The notes under the pieces were generated by a model, which had not been told where the DNA came from, did not search any database, and worked only from the letters and a program-made list of their open reading frames with translations. Below, one piece after another: positions 1-7,752 of a stretch of 64,000 bases of DNA; position 1 is the first letter of the stretch; every line of letters starts with the position of its first letter. Position numbers and translations under genes: made by a program. The stretch comes from Natronobacterium texcoconense (lineage in GTDB: Archaea > Halobacteriota > Halobacteria > Halobacteriales > Natrialbaceae), in the NCBI RefSeq assembly GCF_900104065.1, contig NZ_FNLC01000001.1, positions 1,240,001-1,304,000 of the forward strand, read 5' to 3'.

Positions 1-407
1 GCCACGGGTTCACGCAGGTCGCCGCTGATCCCCGTTCCCAGCATCGCGTCGACGATCACGTCCGCGTCGGGGAGGTCGAACCCGCTCGAGTCTCGGATCT
101 CTCGCGTGTCGTAGTCCGCCCGCTCGAGTGCCTCCCAGTTCTCGCGGGCGATCTCGGTGCCGATATTCTCGGCGCGGCCGAGCAGGAGAGTGGTGACGTC
201 GTACTCGTCCAAGAAGCGAGCGGCAACGAACGCGTCCCCACCGTTGTTTCCGCGACCCGCAACGATCGCCACGCTCGAGCCCGGGTCGGCGACTTCCCTG
301 ACCGCGCGGGCGACGGCGTTCCCGCTCGACTCCATGAGCTGCTTGCGCGGCACGCCGAGTGCCGCGGCGTTCTCGTCGACGGCGGCCATTCGCCTGCCTG
401 TGATCAT
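1..407 (-). CDS. nnrE: NAD(P)H-hydrate epimerase (YjeF_N domain), 3' end cut by the window edge
   Basis: About 135 N-terminal residues are visible, read leftwards off the window edge. The translation carries the YjeF N-terminal signature: an opening with ENAAALGVPRKQLMESSG, the glycine-rich GRGNNGGDAFVAAR loop, and VDAMLGTGISGDLR. The family epimerises damaged R-NAD(P)H hydrate to the S form for repair by the dehydratase. In archaea the gene is often fused to the dehydratase domain; whether that is so here cannot be seen. The ATG at 407 was chosen because the family motif starts soon after it; a second ATG at 389 (six codons in) is possible. It is divergent from the next gene. Confidence 0.85.
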   Translation of the reverse strand, partial: MITGRRMAAVDENAAALGVPRKQLMESSGNAVARAVREVADPGSSVAIVAGRGNNGGDAFVAARFLDEYDVTTLLLGRAENIGTEIARENWEALERADYDTREIRDSSGFDLPDADVIVDAMLGTGISGDLREPV

Positions 408-482
408 ACGTGAGCGTTCGACAGGCCGACCGTTCAAGATTGCGGACGACACGCTCATGGCCTACGAACTGCTAGAGATTGC

Positions 483-1004
483 GTGAACGTCTTCTGGCTC
501 GACGAAGAGCCTCGGCTCGCCGCCCGCTATCACTGCGATCAGCACGTCAACAAGATGCTTCTCGAGGCCGCACAGGTCCTCTGTACGGCAGCCCGCGAGA
601 ACGGCTACGACGCCGAGTTCCTCTACGCCGCGACCCACGTCGGCCACCCGGTCACCCGCTGGGCCGTCGAGTCGCGAGCCAACTGGCTCCGACTGCGCGA
701 GCACGCCGAGGCGCTCAACGCCGAGTTCGTCGAACGCTACGACAAGGACGCGGATCACGCGAGTTGGCGGGTAATCGACCGGATCGAGTCAGACGCAATC
801 ACGTTCCCGACCGCAGAGCCGACGCCGCGCCCGCAGGCGATGCCCGACGAGTACAAACGGCCTGGCGATCCCGTGGCCGCCTACCGTGCCTACTACGCCG
901 GCGAAAAGGCGGCCTGGGCCGAGTGGAACTACACCGCAGAACCGCCGTGGCTCGCCGAGTATCGGGACACGTCGGAGTCGTGCGTCGACCCTGATCTCGA
1001 GTGA
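483..1004 (+). CDS. Conserved protein of unknown function with a CDQHVNKM motif
   Basis: A 173-residue protein starting at a GTG. It begins MNVFWLDEEPRLAARYH, followed by CDQHVNKMLLEAAQ. From memory, similar short proteins with a C-D-x-H-V-x-K-M motif occur in haloarchaea and bacteriophages, with no established function. It is soluble, rich in Trp and Tyr and acidic, with no signal peptide or membrane segment. Codon use (strong G/C at third positions) matches real genes in the window. The conserved Cys, His and Lys near the N terminus could be catalytic or metal-binding, but that is a guess. The stop lies 54 bases before the next start. Confidence 0.7.
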   Translation: MNVFWLDEEPRLAARYHCDQHVNKMLLEAAQVLCTAARENGYDAEFLYAATHVGHPVTRWAVESRANWLRLREHAEALNAEFVERYDKDADHASWRVIDRIESDAITFPTAEPTPRPQAMPDEYKRPGDPVAAYRAYYAGEKAAWAEWNYTAEPPWLAEYRDTSESCVDPDLE

Positions 1005-1057
1005 CGGCCCCGCGAGACGCGGTACGTTTATACTGCTTCCGCTGTCATTTTCGGGCG

Positions 1058-1384
1058 ATGTCCCCCATCTCTCGAGGTTCGATCTTCGAAGGCGAACTGG
1101 ACGCGGACGACCTGGACCCCCTCACCCGCGCGTACCAGAACGTCGTTATCTACGCCGACGCGAACTCGGAAGAGGTCCTCTACGAAGGGCCGATCGTCGT
1201 CCACGCGAACGGCTGGCTCGAACTCGAGGGGAACCGGCTGCTCTCGCCGAGCGCGGTCCACCACGTCGACGTCTACGACGACGAAACCGAGAGCGATCGG
1301 TCCGACGACACTGGCAACGATACCGACGGTCGCGGCGACGACCGCGGAGACGACAACCGTACCAGCCGATTCAGCCCGCGCTAG
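1058..1384 (+). CDS. Small acidic haloarchaeal protein, function unknown
   Basis: A 108-residue protein. An in-frame GTG lies upstream at 1001, but the ATG at 1058 is preferred: a TATA-like GTTTATA at 1026-1032 sits 26-32 bases before it, the spacing of a leaderless haloarchaeal transcript. The first 75 residues look folded (a segment with YQNVVIYADANSEEVLYEG, likely beta strands). The tail is a low-complexity Asp/Gly/Arg/Ser stretch. No family was recognised. Its stop overlaps the stop of the convergent amidohydrolase gene inside a single CTAG. Confidence 0.7.
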   Translation: MSPISRGSIFEGELDADDLDPLTRAYQNVVIYADANSEEVLYEGPIVVHANGWLELEGNRLLSPSAVHHVDVYDDETESDRSDDTGNDTDGRGDDRGDDNRTSRFSPR

Positions 1385-2523
1385 CGAAGCAGGCGCTCGA
1401 TGTTACGATGCCGAACGTTCGCCCACGCCTCCCTGTCGAGGTCGAACCGATCGAACAGGCCGAACTGCGGGACGGCCTGACCGGGATAGAGGTAGTCAGT
1501 CCCGAAGACGATCTGATCGTGGTGGGTCTCGAGCAGTTCCTGTCCCAGTGTCTCGTCGCGGACGAGCGCGTTCCAGCCGGATCGCGTGGAGATGTCGCCA
1601 TAAATGTTGTCGTACTCCGCGAGTAACTCCCAGATCCGGCCACGAGACTCGATCGGTCCTTCCGGGATGCTTCCGAGGTCCGCCCGTTCCACGTCCGCAC
1701 CCATGTGTGCCCACCAGCCGTGAGCGTGAGCGACGAAGTCGACTTCCGGGTACGAGGCCAGCACGCTCTCGAGTCGTGGAAGCCCGATCTCGTCCGGCAG
1801 CGACTGGCGGTCGGTGTGAAAGAGGATCGGCAACTCGTACTCCGCACAGCGTTCGTAGATCGGCCCGAGGCGCTCGTCGTCGATCGGCATGCCGACTTTC
1901 AGTTCGCCGAACCCGCGTGCGCCGCGGTCGATGTAGCCCTCGAGCAGATCCTCGGCGGTGTCCTCGCCGTACACCAGCGTTCGGGGATCGATCGTACAGA
2001 AGGGAACGAGTCGCTCGGGGTAGGACGCGGCCTCCTCGAGGACCCACCAGCTCGGTGCCTGGACCGGGTACGCCTCGGGGGAATCGAACGCGAGGACGAC
2101 AGCCCGATCGACGCCGTAGGCATCCATCCAGTCGACGAGTTCGTCGGCAGAGAGAGGGTCGTGACCGCGAGTCGCCATTGGAACGACGTGAGTGTGTGCG
2201 TCGAACAGCGGGAGGTCGGCGAGCGGATCCTGGTCGTCTTCCTCCGTCTCCGTGTCCTCTTCTTCCGTCTCCGAATCGCTCTCGTCCGTCTCGGGATCGT
2301 CCGGCGGCGCGGCGCTCGGTTCCGGTGTTTCGGACGCCGGTGTCGACTCGTCGAGCCGATCGGTCGTACAGCCGGCACCGGTCGCGAAGAGCCCGCCTGC
2401 AGCTATGCCGAGATATCGGCGTCGCGTCGTGACTGCTCTCGAACGTGTGTCGTCGGCGTTTGAGTCGTCCGACTCGTCGCTACAGGAGGAAGAATCGCCC
2501 GACGGGGAAGCGAACCGGGTCAT
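1381..2523 (-). CDS. Tat-exported lipoprotein with an amidohydrolase (metal-dependent hydrolase) domain
   Basis: A 380-residue protein. A long N-terminal region ends in a twin-arginine signal (TTRRRYLGIAAGG) and a lipobox-like AGC at about residue 52. A Glu/Asp/Ser/Thr-rich linker follows, then a TIM-barrel amidohydrolase-2 domain from about residue 105. That domain starts with PLFDAHTHVVP (the HxH metal site) and includes a His in the VDFVAHAHGWWAH segment and FGTDYLYPG near the C terminus (the barrel-end Asp). Family members hydrolyse or decarboxylate small ring compounds; the substrate here is unknown. The signal implies folding in the cytoplasm, Tat export and surface anchoring. Upstream ATGs in frame were not found. 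Confidence 0.8.
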   Translation of the reverse strand: MTRFASPSGDSSSCSDESDDSNADDTRSRAVTTRRRYLGIAAGGLFATGAGCTTDRLDESTPASETPEPSAAPPDDPETDESDSETEEEDTETEEDDQDPLADLPLFDAHTHVVPMATRGHDPLSADELVDWMDAYGVDRAVVLAFDSPEAYPVQAPSWWVLEEAASYPERLVPFCTIDPRTLVYGEDTAEDLLEGYIDRGARGFGELKVGMPIDDERLGPIYERCAEYELPILFHTDRQSLPDEIGLPRLESVLASYPEVDFVAHAHGWWAHMGADVERADLGSIPEGPIESRGRIWELLAEYDNIYGDISTRSGWNALVRDETLGQELLETHHDQIVFGTDYLYPGQAVPQFGLFDRFDLDREAWANVRHRNIERLLR

Positions 2524-2800
2524 GCGCCGCGGTTGTACACGACCGTCTATAATGCTGGTGTGCGTAGACCGTAGCTACCCTCTCGCTCGGTTACGAAGGA
2601 ACTAGTTGCGAGCGGATAGGCCACTCCCCCGGTTCGTAGCGATCGGGTACGAACGCGGTATGGTGTCGTGGAAGCCCATAGCCGACGACTTCGGCCGCTC
2701 TACTCGAGGGCCCTGATCTCGACCTGTGAACCTGTCCCAGCAAACGAACAGACCGATTGCAGTTCGTGAAGCGACTGAAAAACTGCCCCTCCGCGATGAC
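2524..2800. other. Intergenic stretch without a supported gene
   Basis: About 280 bases between the amidohydrolase start and the acylphosphatase stop. A TATA-like CTATAAT at about 2548-2554 may serve the amidohydrolase gene on the minus strand. A short imperfect inverted repeat (GTTCGTAGCGATCGGGTACGAAC) lies near 2632-2654. An 18-codon plus-strand open frame begins at about 2660 but has no recognisable family. No RNA gene was recognised. Confidence 0.5.
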
Positions 2801-3079
2801 TCAGTACTGGATCTCGAACCCGTCCTCGCCCCGTGGCTCCTCGTACTCGACCACGACGTCTTCGACCTCGGCTGCGGGACTGCCCGTGTGACACCACTCG
2901 ATCATCTCCTCGACGACGTCTTCGGCCCCTTCGAAGATCGCCTCGACGCGGCCGTCGGCCAGGTTCTTCACCCAGCCGTCGACGCCCTTCTCGCGGGCCG
3001 TATCGCGAGTGTTCGCGCGGTAGTAGACGCCCTGTACTGTCCCCGAAACGAAGACGTGTGCGCGAGTGCGGTCGGACAT
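2801..3079 (-). CDS. acyP: Acylphosphatase
   Basis: A 92-residue protein, the normal acylphosphatase length. It has the two family signatures: SGTVQGVYYR, whose Arg21 binds phosphate, and GWVKNLADGRVEAIFEG, whose Asn39 positions the attacking water. The enzyme hydrolyses acyl phosphates such as acetyl phosphate or carbamoyl phosphate in the cytoplasm. The ATG at 3079 gives the canonical short N terminus; the open frame continues upstream without family similarity. It is divergent from the nuclease gene that starts at about 3207, so the 127 bases between them hold both promoters. Confidence 0.95.
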   Translation of the reverse strand: MSDRTRAHVFVSGTVQGVYYRANTRDTAREKGVDGWVKNLADGRVEAIFEGAEDVVEEMIEWCHTGSPAAEVEDVVVEYEEPRGEDGFEIQY

Positions 3080-3206
3080 GGTCGAGTCGTCGACCGCGAC
3101 TGTCAAAAATCCCGTCCGTCGCGGGCGGGCACCACCGGCGACGAATACAGGATCGAGATCGGGAGCGAGCGACAACGGGACGTGCCTCGAGTCCATATCG
3201 CCGCCA

Positions 3207-4232
3207 GTGACCGGAGCCGTACGCCACCGTGACGGGATCCACTTCGACTGCGGCGAGCGCGGGCGGATCGTCGCCGATGCACGAAGCGCGGTCGGCACGA
3301 TCAACGTCGTCAGCCACGCCCACGCCGACCACACCTTCCGTGCCGCGCCGGAGACGGTCGTCTGCTCGCCCGAAACGGCAGCCATCGCGGAGGCTCGCAC
3401 CGGGAACGGCTTCGAGTTCGTCGACGCTGTGCCGGGAGTCGAACTCGTCCCTGCGGGACACGTCGTCGGCTCTCGAGCGGCGATCATCGACGCCGAGCAC
3501 GGGGACGGGAGCCGACGCCGGTTCTGCTACACCGGTGACTTCTCGACTCGAGACCGCTGTTACCTCGAGGGGTTCGATCCCGAAGTCCTCGAGGGCGATA
3601 TCGACATCCTCGTGATGGAGACGACCTACGGCCGACCCGAGTACCGGTTTCCCGAGCAGGCGGATCTCGAGGCCGAGATTCGCGACTGGCTGGCCGACAA
3701 CGACGACCGACCGCTCTTTCTGTTCGGCTACTCGCTGGGCCGAGCCCAGAAACTCCAGTGGCTCGCCCGCGAAGCGATCCGCGAGCAGGGCGGCGACCGG
3801 GAGATTCTCGTCTCGGAGTCGATCGATGCAGTCAACCGAGCTATCGAGACGGCGACGGACCTCGCGTTTCCGGGGGAACCGTACGACTCGCTACGGGGCC
3901 TGACCGACGAAATCGTCGTCCTCCCATCGAACCAGGCACGATCCGACTGGATCGAGACGGCGGTCGACCGCGAAGACGCGCTGAAGGCAGGCTTCTCGGG
4001 GTGGGCCGTCGACGACTCCTTCCTGTACCGGGGCGGTTACGACGCGACCTTCCCGCTGACCGATCACTGCGACTACGACGAACTGCTCGAGACGGTGCAA
4101 GCGATCGATCCCGGAACCGTCTACACCCACCACGGCTTCGCCGAGGAGTTCGCGGACGGGCTCGCAACCGAACACGGCTACCGGGCACGGCCGCTGAAAC
4201 GCGATCAGCGAACGCTCGAGGAGTTTTGCTGA
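3207..4232 (+). CDS. Metallo-beta-lactamase-fold exonuclease (mRNA 3'-end-processing-like / beta-CASP type)
   Basis: A 341-residue protein with the zinc motif SHAHADH at residues 36-42 (motif 2), YTGDF (motif 3) and VMETTYG, and C-terminal His residues in LTDHCDYDELLETV and TVYTHHGFAEEF typical of the beta-CASP nuclease branch. Such enzymes process RNA or DNA ends; haloarchaeal members are usually annotated as mRNA 3'-end processing factors or ligase-associated exonucleases. Substrate choice cannot be read here. The GTG at 3207 is chosen because the conserved domain starts just after it; the frame is open back to 3066, but that part overlaps acyP and has no domain. Its stop overlaps the start of the next gene by one base. 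Confidence 0.82.
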   Translation: MTGAVRHRDGIHFDCGERGRIVADARSAVGTINVVSHAHADHTFRAAPETVVCSPETAAIAEARTGNGFEFVDAVPGVELVPAGHVVGSRAAIIDAEHGDGSRRRFCYTGDFSTRDRCYLEGFDPEVLEGDIDILVMETTYGRPEYRFPEQADLEAEIRDWLADNDDRPLFLFGYSLGRAQKLQWLAREAIREQGGDREILVSESIDAVNRAIETATDLAFPGEPYDSLRGLTDEIVVLPSNQARSDWIETAVDREDALKAGFSGWAVDDSFLYRGGYDATFPLTDHCDYDELLETVQAIDPGTVYTHHGFAEEFADGLATEHGYRARPLKRDQRTLEEFC

Positions 4233-4480
4233 TGGGCATTCTGGACCGACTCGAGGAGGAGTTCGTGGACGTCTCGACGAGTCGTGCGACCCTGAAAGAG
4301 TTGCTCGAGTTGGCCGTCGGATCGATCCTGTTCGTCCTGCTCGCCGGGGGACTCGCGTACTACCTCCTCGGGCGGACGGTGGCGCTCGCTGTCGTCGTCG
4401 TACTTGCACTCGTATTCGCGATTACGATCGTCTCACAGACCTACTGGGCGCTGACGGGTCGTTCGGACTACCGGGAGTGA
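4232..4480 (+). CDS. Small membrane protein coupled to the upstream nuclease gene
   Basis: An 82-residue protein. An amphipathic N-terminal helix (MGILDRLEEEFVDVSTS) is followed by two membrane segments at about residues 28-48 and 49-70, then a short charged tail. The start codon ATG shares its A with the TGA of the nuclease gene, so the two are almost certainly co-transcribed and translationally coupled. No named family was recognised. Coupling could mean membrane tethering of the nuclease, but this is inference. Confidence 0.75.
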   Translation: MGILDRLEEEFVDVSTSRATLKELLELAVGSILFVLLAGGLAYYLLGRTVALAVVVVLALVFAITIVSQTYWALTGRSDYRE

Positions 4481-4514
4481 CCGTCAACGGGAGTGTGGAC
4501 GTGGGCGCGTATAG

Positions 4515-4838
4515 TTACCTGCCGTCCTCGTACCGTCGAGCGCCAGCGATCATGCGAATCGCCAGCGCGAAAACACCGACGACGAACACGAGCCAGACGA
4601 CGTCGCTTCCGGTTCCGCCGAACGGGTCGGCGTACTCGACGATCGCTACGGCGAGTGTGAGTCCAGCGACGTAGAGTGCGTTCATCCCGACGAAATCGGC
4701 CAGCCCTTCTTCGTCGGTCACGCGGTCCGGATCGTATCCTGCGATCAACGACGTCATCCCGGCGTACTTGATCAGGGCACCGAGCGTTCCGACGAACGTC
4801 GCTGCGGCGAGAAGCGTGACCGATGTGCCGACGCTCAT
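4515..4838 (-). CDS. DUF3784-like membrane protein
   Basis: A 107-residue protein with three predicted membrane segments. The central motif LIKYAGMTSLIAGYDPDRV followed by DEEGLADFVG resembles the DUF3784 family of small membrane proteins, whose function is unknown. The ATG at 4838 is preferred over the in-frame ATG at 4865 because the hydrophobic domain begins there; the upstream codons would add nine residues. It is convergent with the small membrane protein gene. Confidence 0.75.
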   Translation of the reverse strand: MSVGTSVTLLAAATFVGTLGALIKYAGMTSLIAGYDPDRVTDEEGLADFVGMNALYVAGLTLAVAIVEYADPFGGTGSDVVWLVFVVGVFALAIRMIAGARRYEDGR

Positions 4839-5244
4839 GCCAATATAGAGACAGTAATTCGGCAAATTAGTTTCGGCGAGTGACGGGGACTCGAGCGGTC
4901 ACTCGCCAGTTCGCAGATATCCGGAGTTGAAGTTCCGACCACGAGCGGATTGTAGTCGGAGATAGACCTCGATGGCTGTCTTTCTCGTCCATCACCCCTG
5001 CCGAACGATACACGACAACTGAAAGTGACAGGCCAGAATCGGAGACTGACCTGTAAGCCAGTACGTTTAGGCAGGTATAGGCCGTCGGTTGATCTGGCAG
5101 GGGGGTTGGGGGAGCGGCAATCAACTCTCGATCACCGTGAGAGTCCTCCTGCCACTGGTTGTAAGCAACCACCACACCGATGCCGACCGCGGTCACCACC
5201 GGTATTTTGCAGTTCACTTTCCTCGCTGTACTCGTCTCGAGCCG
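4839..5244. other. 406-base intergenic region with only a doubtful ORF
   Basis: No well supported gene. A minus-strand frame from 5217 to 4867 starts with a hydrophobic stretch (IPVVTAVGIGVVVAYNQWQ) that looks like a membrane anchor. Codon bias collapses after about 45 codons and no family was recognised, so it is not called. The GGGGGGTTGGGGGAG run at about 5101-5115 is an unusual G tract on the plus strand. A TATA-like GGTATAGG occurs at about 5075. Confidence 0.5.
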
Positions 5245-6144
5245 TCAGCCGTTCGTTCTGAGTTCGTGGAAGACGTACGTCTGGGCGTAGCCCGCGTACT
5301 CGCCGCCGAACCGTTCGCGGATCGCCCGCGACGTCGCCGCGTAGGAGCCACAGTCACAGTCCGGATAGTAGTCTTCGATGGCCGACCTGATCCAGGTGTC
5401 CAGCGGGACGGCCTGGTCGAACCCTAACGAGAAGAGGAGGACACAGTCCGCGACCTTGTCGCCGACGCCGACGAACTGACAGAGGTAGTCGCGGGCCTCC
5501 TCGTAGGCGAGGTCTCGAGCCTCGTCGGGGTGGGCTTCGCCGTCGGCGACCATCTCGGCCGTCCGGACGACGTAGGGGGCACGGTAGCCGAGGCCTAACT
5601 CGCGGAGTTCCGCCTCAGTCGCGGCCGCGAGCTGGTCCGGCGTCGGAAAGGCGTAGTAGGTGCGGCCGTCGAATTCGAGCGGATTACCGTACTCGCGAGC
5701 GAGCGTCGACACCATCGAGTGGATGCGGCTCACGCGCATCTGGGCCGAGCAGATAAACGAGATCAGACAGCCAAACGGCGGATCCTCGATCAGCCGCATC
5801 CCACGGTGAGCTTCGTAGGCATCCCGTAACAACGGATCGTCGGGCGCGGCCGCGACGATAGACTCGAGGTCGTCGTCCAGTCGCAGGAGTCGGCGTACGG
5901 TCGCCTCGGCGTCGGTCGTCGCCTCCCACTCGAGGTAGCCGTCTCGCGTCCGCGCGCGGATCACGTCCTGTTCGGGGCCGCTCGAGGTGTCGACGACGGT
6001 GTAGTACCAGGCGTCGTCGGGTCGCTCGCCGGTGTACATGTCGCCGTCTTCGCGTCGCCAGAGGTACGTCTGTCCGCTCTCGAGGGTTCGATACAGGTCC
6101 AGGCCGCCGGAGAGGTCCGCAACCGGGATCGTGCCGGTTTCCAT
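5245..6144 (-). CDS. ogg: 8-oxoguanine DNA glycosylase/AP lyase (Ogg family)
   Basis: A 299-residue protein matching the OGG1/AlkA architecture. The N-terminal domain has SGQTYLWRR, near the 8-oxoguanine recognition region. The helix-hairpin-helix motif FVGVGDKVADC carries the Schiff-base lysine K230, and VPLDTWIR carries the catalytic D249. It removes 8-oxoguanine opposite cytosine and nicks the abasic site. Length and motifs look intact. A paired Cys motif (PDCDCG) near residue 263 is unusual but outside the active site. It is divergent from the UPF0212 gene, with 116 bases between the starts. Confidence 0.92.
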   Translation of the reverse strand: METGTIPVADLSGGLDLYRTLESGQTYLWRREDGDMYTGERPDDAWYYTVVDTSSGPEQDVIRARTRDGYLEWEATTDAEATVRRLLRLDDDLESIVAAAPDDPLLRDAYEAHRGMRLIEDPPFGCLISFICSAQMRVSRIHSMVSTLAREYGNPLEFDGRTYYAFPTPDQLAAATEAELRELGLGYRAPYVVRTAEMVADGEAHPDEARDLAYEEARDYLCQFVGVGDKVADCVLLFSLGFDQAVPLDTWIRSAIEDYYPDCDCGSYAATSRAIRERFGGEYAGYAQTYVFHELRTNG

Positions 6145-6260
6145 TCGTCGAATGCTTCGAGGGCGTGGGCTTGGACCTTTCGAAGGTGACCGAAGACGTT
6201 CGCGCTCCCAGGGGGTCCGGGAGGCGAACCTTGATACTGTAGGCGATAGAATGTCTAGGT

Positions 6261-6758
6261 ATGAACTGCAGGGTTGTCGTCGAAGCCGCAGTGCCGGTGT
6301 TCGACGTTGAGACGGAAGACGAGGCGATCCGTATCGCCATCTCGAAGACGGGCGAGATGCTGAACCCTGACCTGAACTACGTCGAGATCAACATGGGCGA
6401 GCGCACGTCACCGTCCGGGGAGGAACTCCCACCCGCGTTCATCGCGGCCGACGAAGCGCTCGTCGCTCTCGAACTCGAGATGACCGTCTTCAACGTCGAA
6501 CGCGAGGAACACGCCTCGCGTATCGCACGCAAAGAGATCGGTCAACGGCTCGAGAACATTCCGCTGGAGGTACAGTCCATCGAGGTCGTCGACGAGGAAG
6601 AGATCGACGACGAAACAGAAGACGACTCCGACGACGAATCCGAAACGAACGTCGACGAAACGGACGAACTCGAGTCGTCCGAACCGGAGACAGAGACTGA
6701 GACTGAGACGGAGTCAGACGACGAGGTCCTTCCCGAGTTCGAGGATCTGGTCGAGTAG
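6261..6758 (+). CDS. UPF0212 / DUF555 family protein with an acidic C-terminal tail
   Basis: A 165-residue protein. Residues 1-115 match the archaeal DUF555 (UPF0212) family: VPVFDVETEDEAIRIAISK, LNPDLNYVEIN, and a second alpha/beta half with VFNVEREEHASRIARKEIG. The function of this family is unknown. The last 50 residues are almost entirely Glu, Asp, Ser and Thr, including an ETETETETE run; such tails are common in halophile proteins. The ATG at 6261 matches the family start. The promoter probably lies in TTGATACTG at about 6230. Confidence 0.85.
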   Translation: MNCRVVVEAAVPVFDVETEDEAIRIAISKTGEMLNPDLNYVEINMGERTSPSGEELPPAFIAADEALVALELEMTVFNVEREEHASRIARKEIGQRLENIPLEVQSIEVVDEEEIDDETEDDSDDESETNVDETDELESSEPETETETETESDDEVLPEFEDLVE

Positions 6759-6860
6759 AGTGAGTCAACACTAACGTTTTCGCGCGTTTTGTCGGCGTTA
6801 CCCCTGGAACAGTCTCGCCACTGATGGGTATATTGGTTACCGTAGGATGCGTCGAGATTC

Positions 6861-7097
6861 TTAGTCAGCGGTAGCGGCGACTGCTTCCTGTTCGTCTTCA
6901 CGCATATTGGCCGTGATTCCGCCGGCAAGCGCAAAGACAGCGGTCTTGTGGTCGGTTTTCGATTTGTGGATCGATGTTGGTCGAATACCGAGCGATTCGT
7001 ACTCCTCCAGGTCAATCTCACAGTTGTCCCATTCCGCGCACTGGTTGGATACTTCAGCGAGAAGACCGTGAAGGTGAATGAGCTCCTGTTTCTTCAT
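6861..7097 (-). CDS. UPF0058 family protein
   Basis: A 78-residue protein starting MKKQELIHLHGLLAEV, the hallmark of the haloarchaeal/archaeal UPF0058 family, which has no established function. The ATG at 7097 is chosen because the family starts with MKKQEL; an in-frame ATG at 7103 would add MV. The sequence has the usual charged helical N terminus, a central SIHKSKTDHKTAVFALAGG segment and an acidic end. A TATA box lies 28-35 bases upstream. Confidence 0.88.
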   Translation of the reverse strand: MKKQELIHLHGLLAEVSNQCAEWDNCEIDLEEYESLGIRPTSIHKSKTDHKTAVFALAGGITANMREDEQEAVAATAD

Positions 7098-7454
7098 AAC
7101 CATGCTCTTCTATCCACTGCAGGGTTATATTATTATCTTGAGTCGCGTTACCATGCATGTCGCATAGGTGGCCGAGACTGTCGTTTTCGCGAATGGATCG
7201 AAGACTGTCTCTAGCCGGTTGAAACGAACGAACGAACGCGACTATAGCGTTCGAACGCACTCGTAATATACTCCTTATCGAGGGAGTGTCTCCGGCAGTG
7301 GTAGGTCTAGAACGTACGTTCAGGGATGGTTCCAGCGAATCTGGGACAGTCGGCGAGTATGCCGGAGTTACTCGAGTCAAAGCCGGGAGTAGACCGTCGT
7401 TACCGGCGTAATTCCGTCAAAATATTGTCCAAGTGACAAAAGAGACTACGAGCG
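7098..7454. other. Intergenic region between UPF0058 and the small zinc ribbon
   Basis: About 357 bases. The left edge holds the UPF0058 promoter. The remainder has no frame with haloarchaeal codon bias on either strand and lower GC than the genes around it. No RNA gene or repeat was recognised. Confidence 0.5.
7125..7132 (-). promoter_or_regulatory. TATA box of the UPF0058 gene
   Basis: On the minus strand the bases read TAATATAA, inside an AT-rich patch (GATAATAATATAACC), 28-35 bases before the ATG at 7097. That spacing fits an archaeal TFB/TBP promoter giving a leaderless or very short leader transcript. Confidence 0.65.
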
Positions 7455-7634
7455 TTAGCCGAGTTGTTTCAGCGTCTGGAGATCGCGGTCGGTCCGCATG
7501 AATTCGGCGGTCCGACGAGAGGCGTGACAGTTGGGACAGTGAAACGTGGCAGTAGATTCCGGAAGTTCGCCCGGGGAGACTTGCCAGTCTTTCGCACATT
7601 CGGGACACAACAATTGAACTGTCGTTTCATCCAT
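7455..7634 (-). CDS. Small zinc-ribbon protein (59 aa)
   Basis: A 59-residue protein reading MDETTVQLLCPECAKDW, then FHCPNCHASRRTAEFMRT, ending LQTLKQLG. Two CPxC knuckles 20 residues apart form a clear zinc ribbon. Small haloarchaeal zinc-ribbon proteins of this size are common and some are regulators, but the role of this one is unknown. It lies just downstream of the tfb gene on the same strand, with 118 bases between them. A shifted frame through the same bases has no zinc motif and poor codon bias, so this frame is preferred. Confidence 0.8.
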   Translation of the reverse strand: MDETTVQLLCPECAKDWQVSPGELPESTATFHCPNCHASRRTAEFMRTDRDLQTLKQLG

Positions 7635-7752
7635 GTTATGCTAGTACACACCAGGGATGAAAAACCTTGTCGCGCTCATCTGCCGTGACGAACGCCACTA
7701 ACAACCCGGCGTTACAGGGACGCCGACAGTAACCACCCGTCGTAATCGGCGT

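Noticed and set aside
2660-2716. Plus-strand 18-codon frame (MVSWKPIADDFGRSTRGP)
   Set aside because: Too short to support without conservation data; no family recalled.
4867-5217. Minus-strand 116-codon frame between DUF3784 and ogg
   Set aside because: A hydrophobic start is visible, but codon bias is lost after about 45 codons and no family was recognised.
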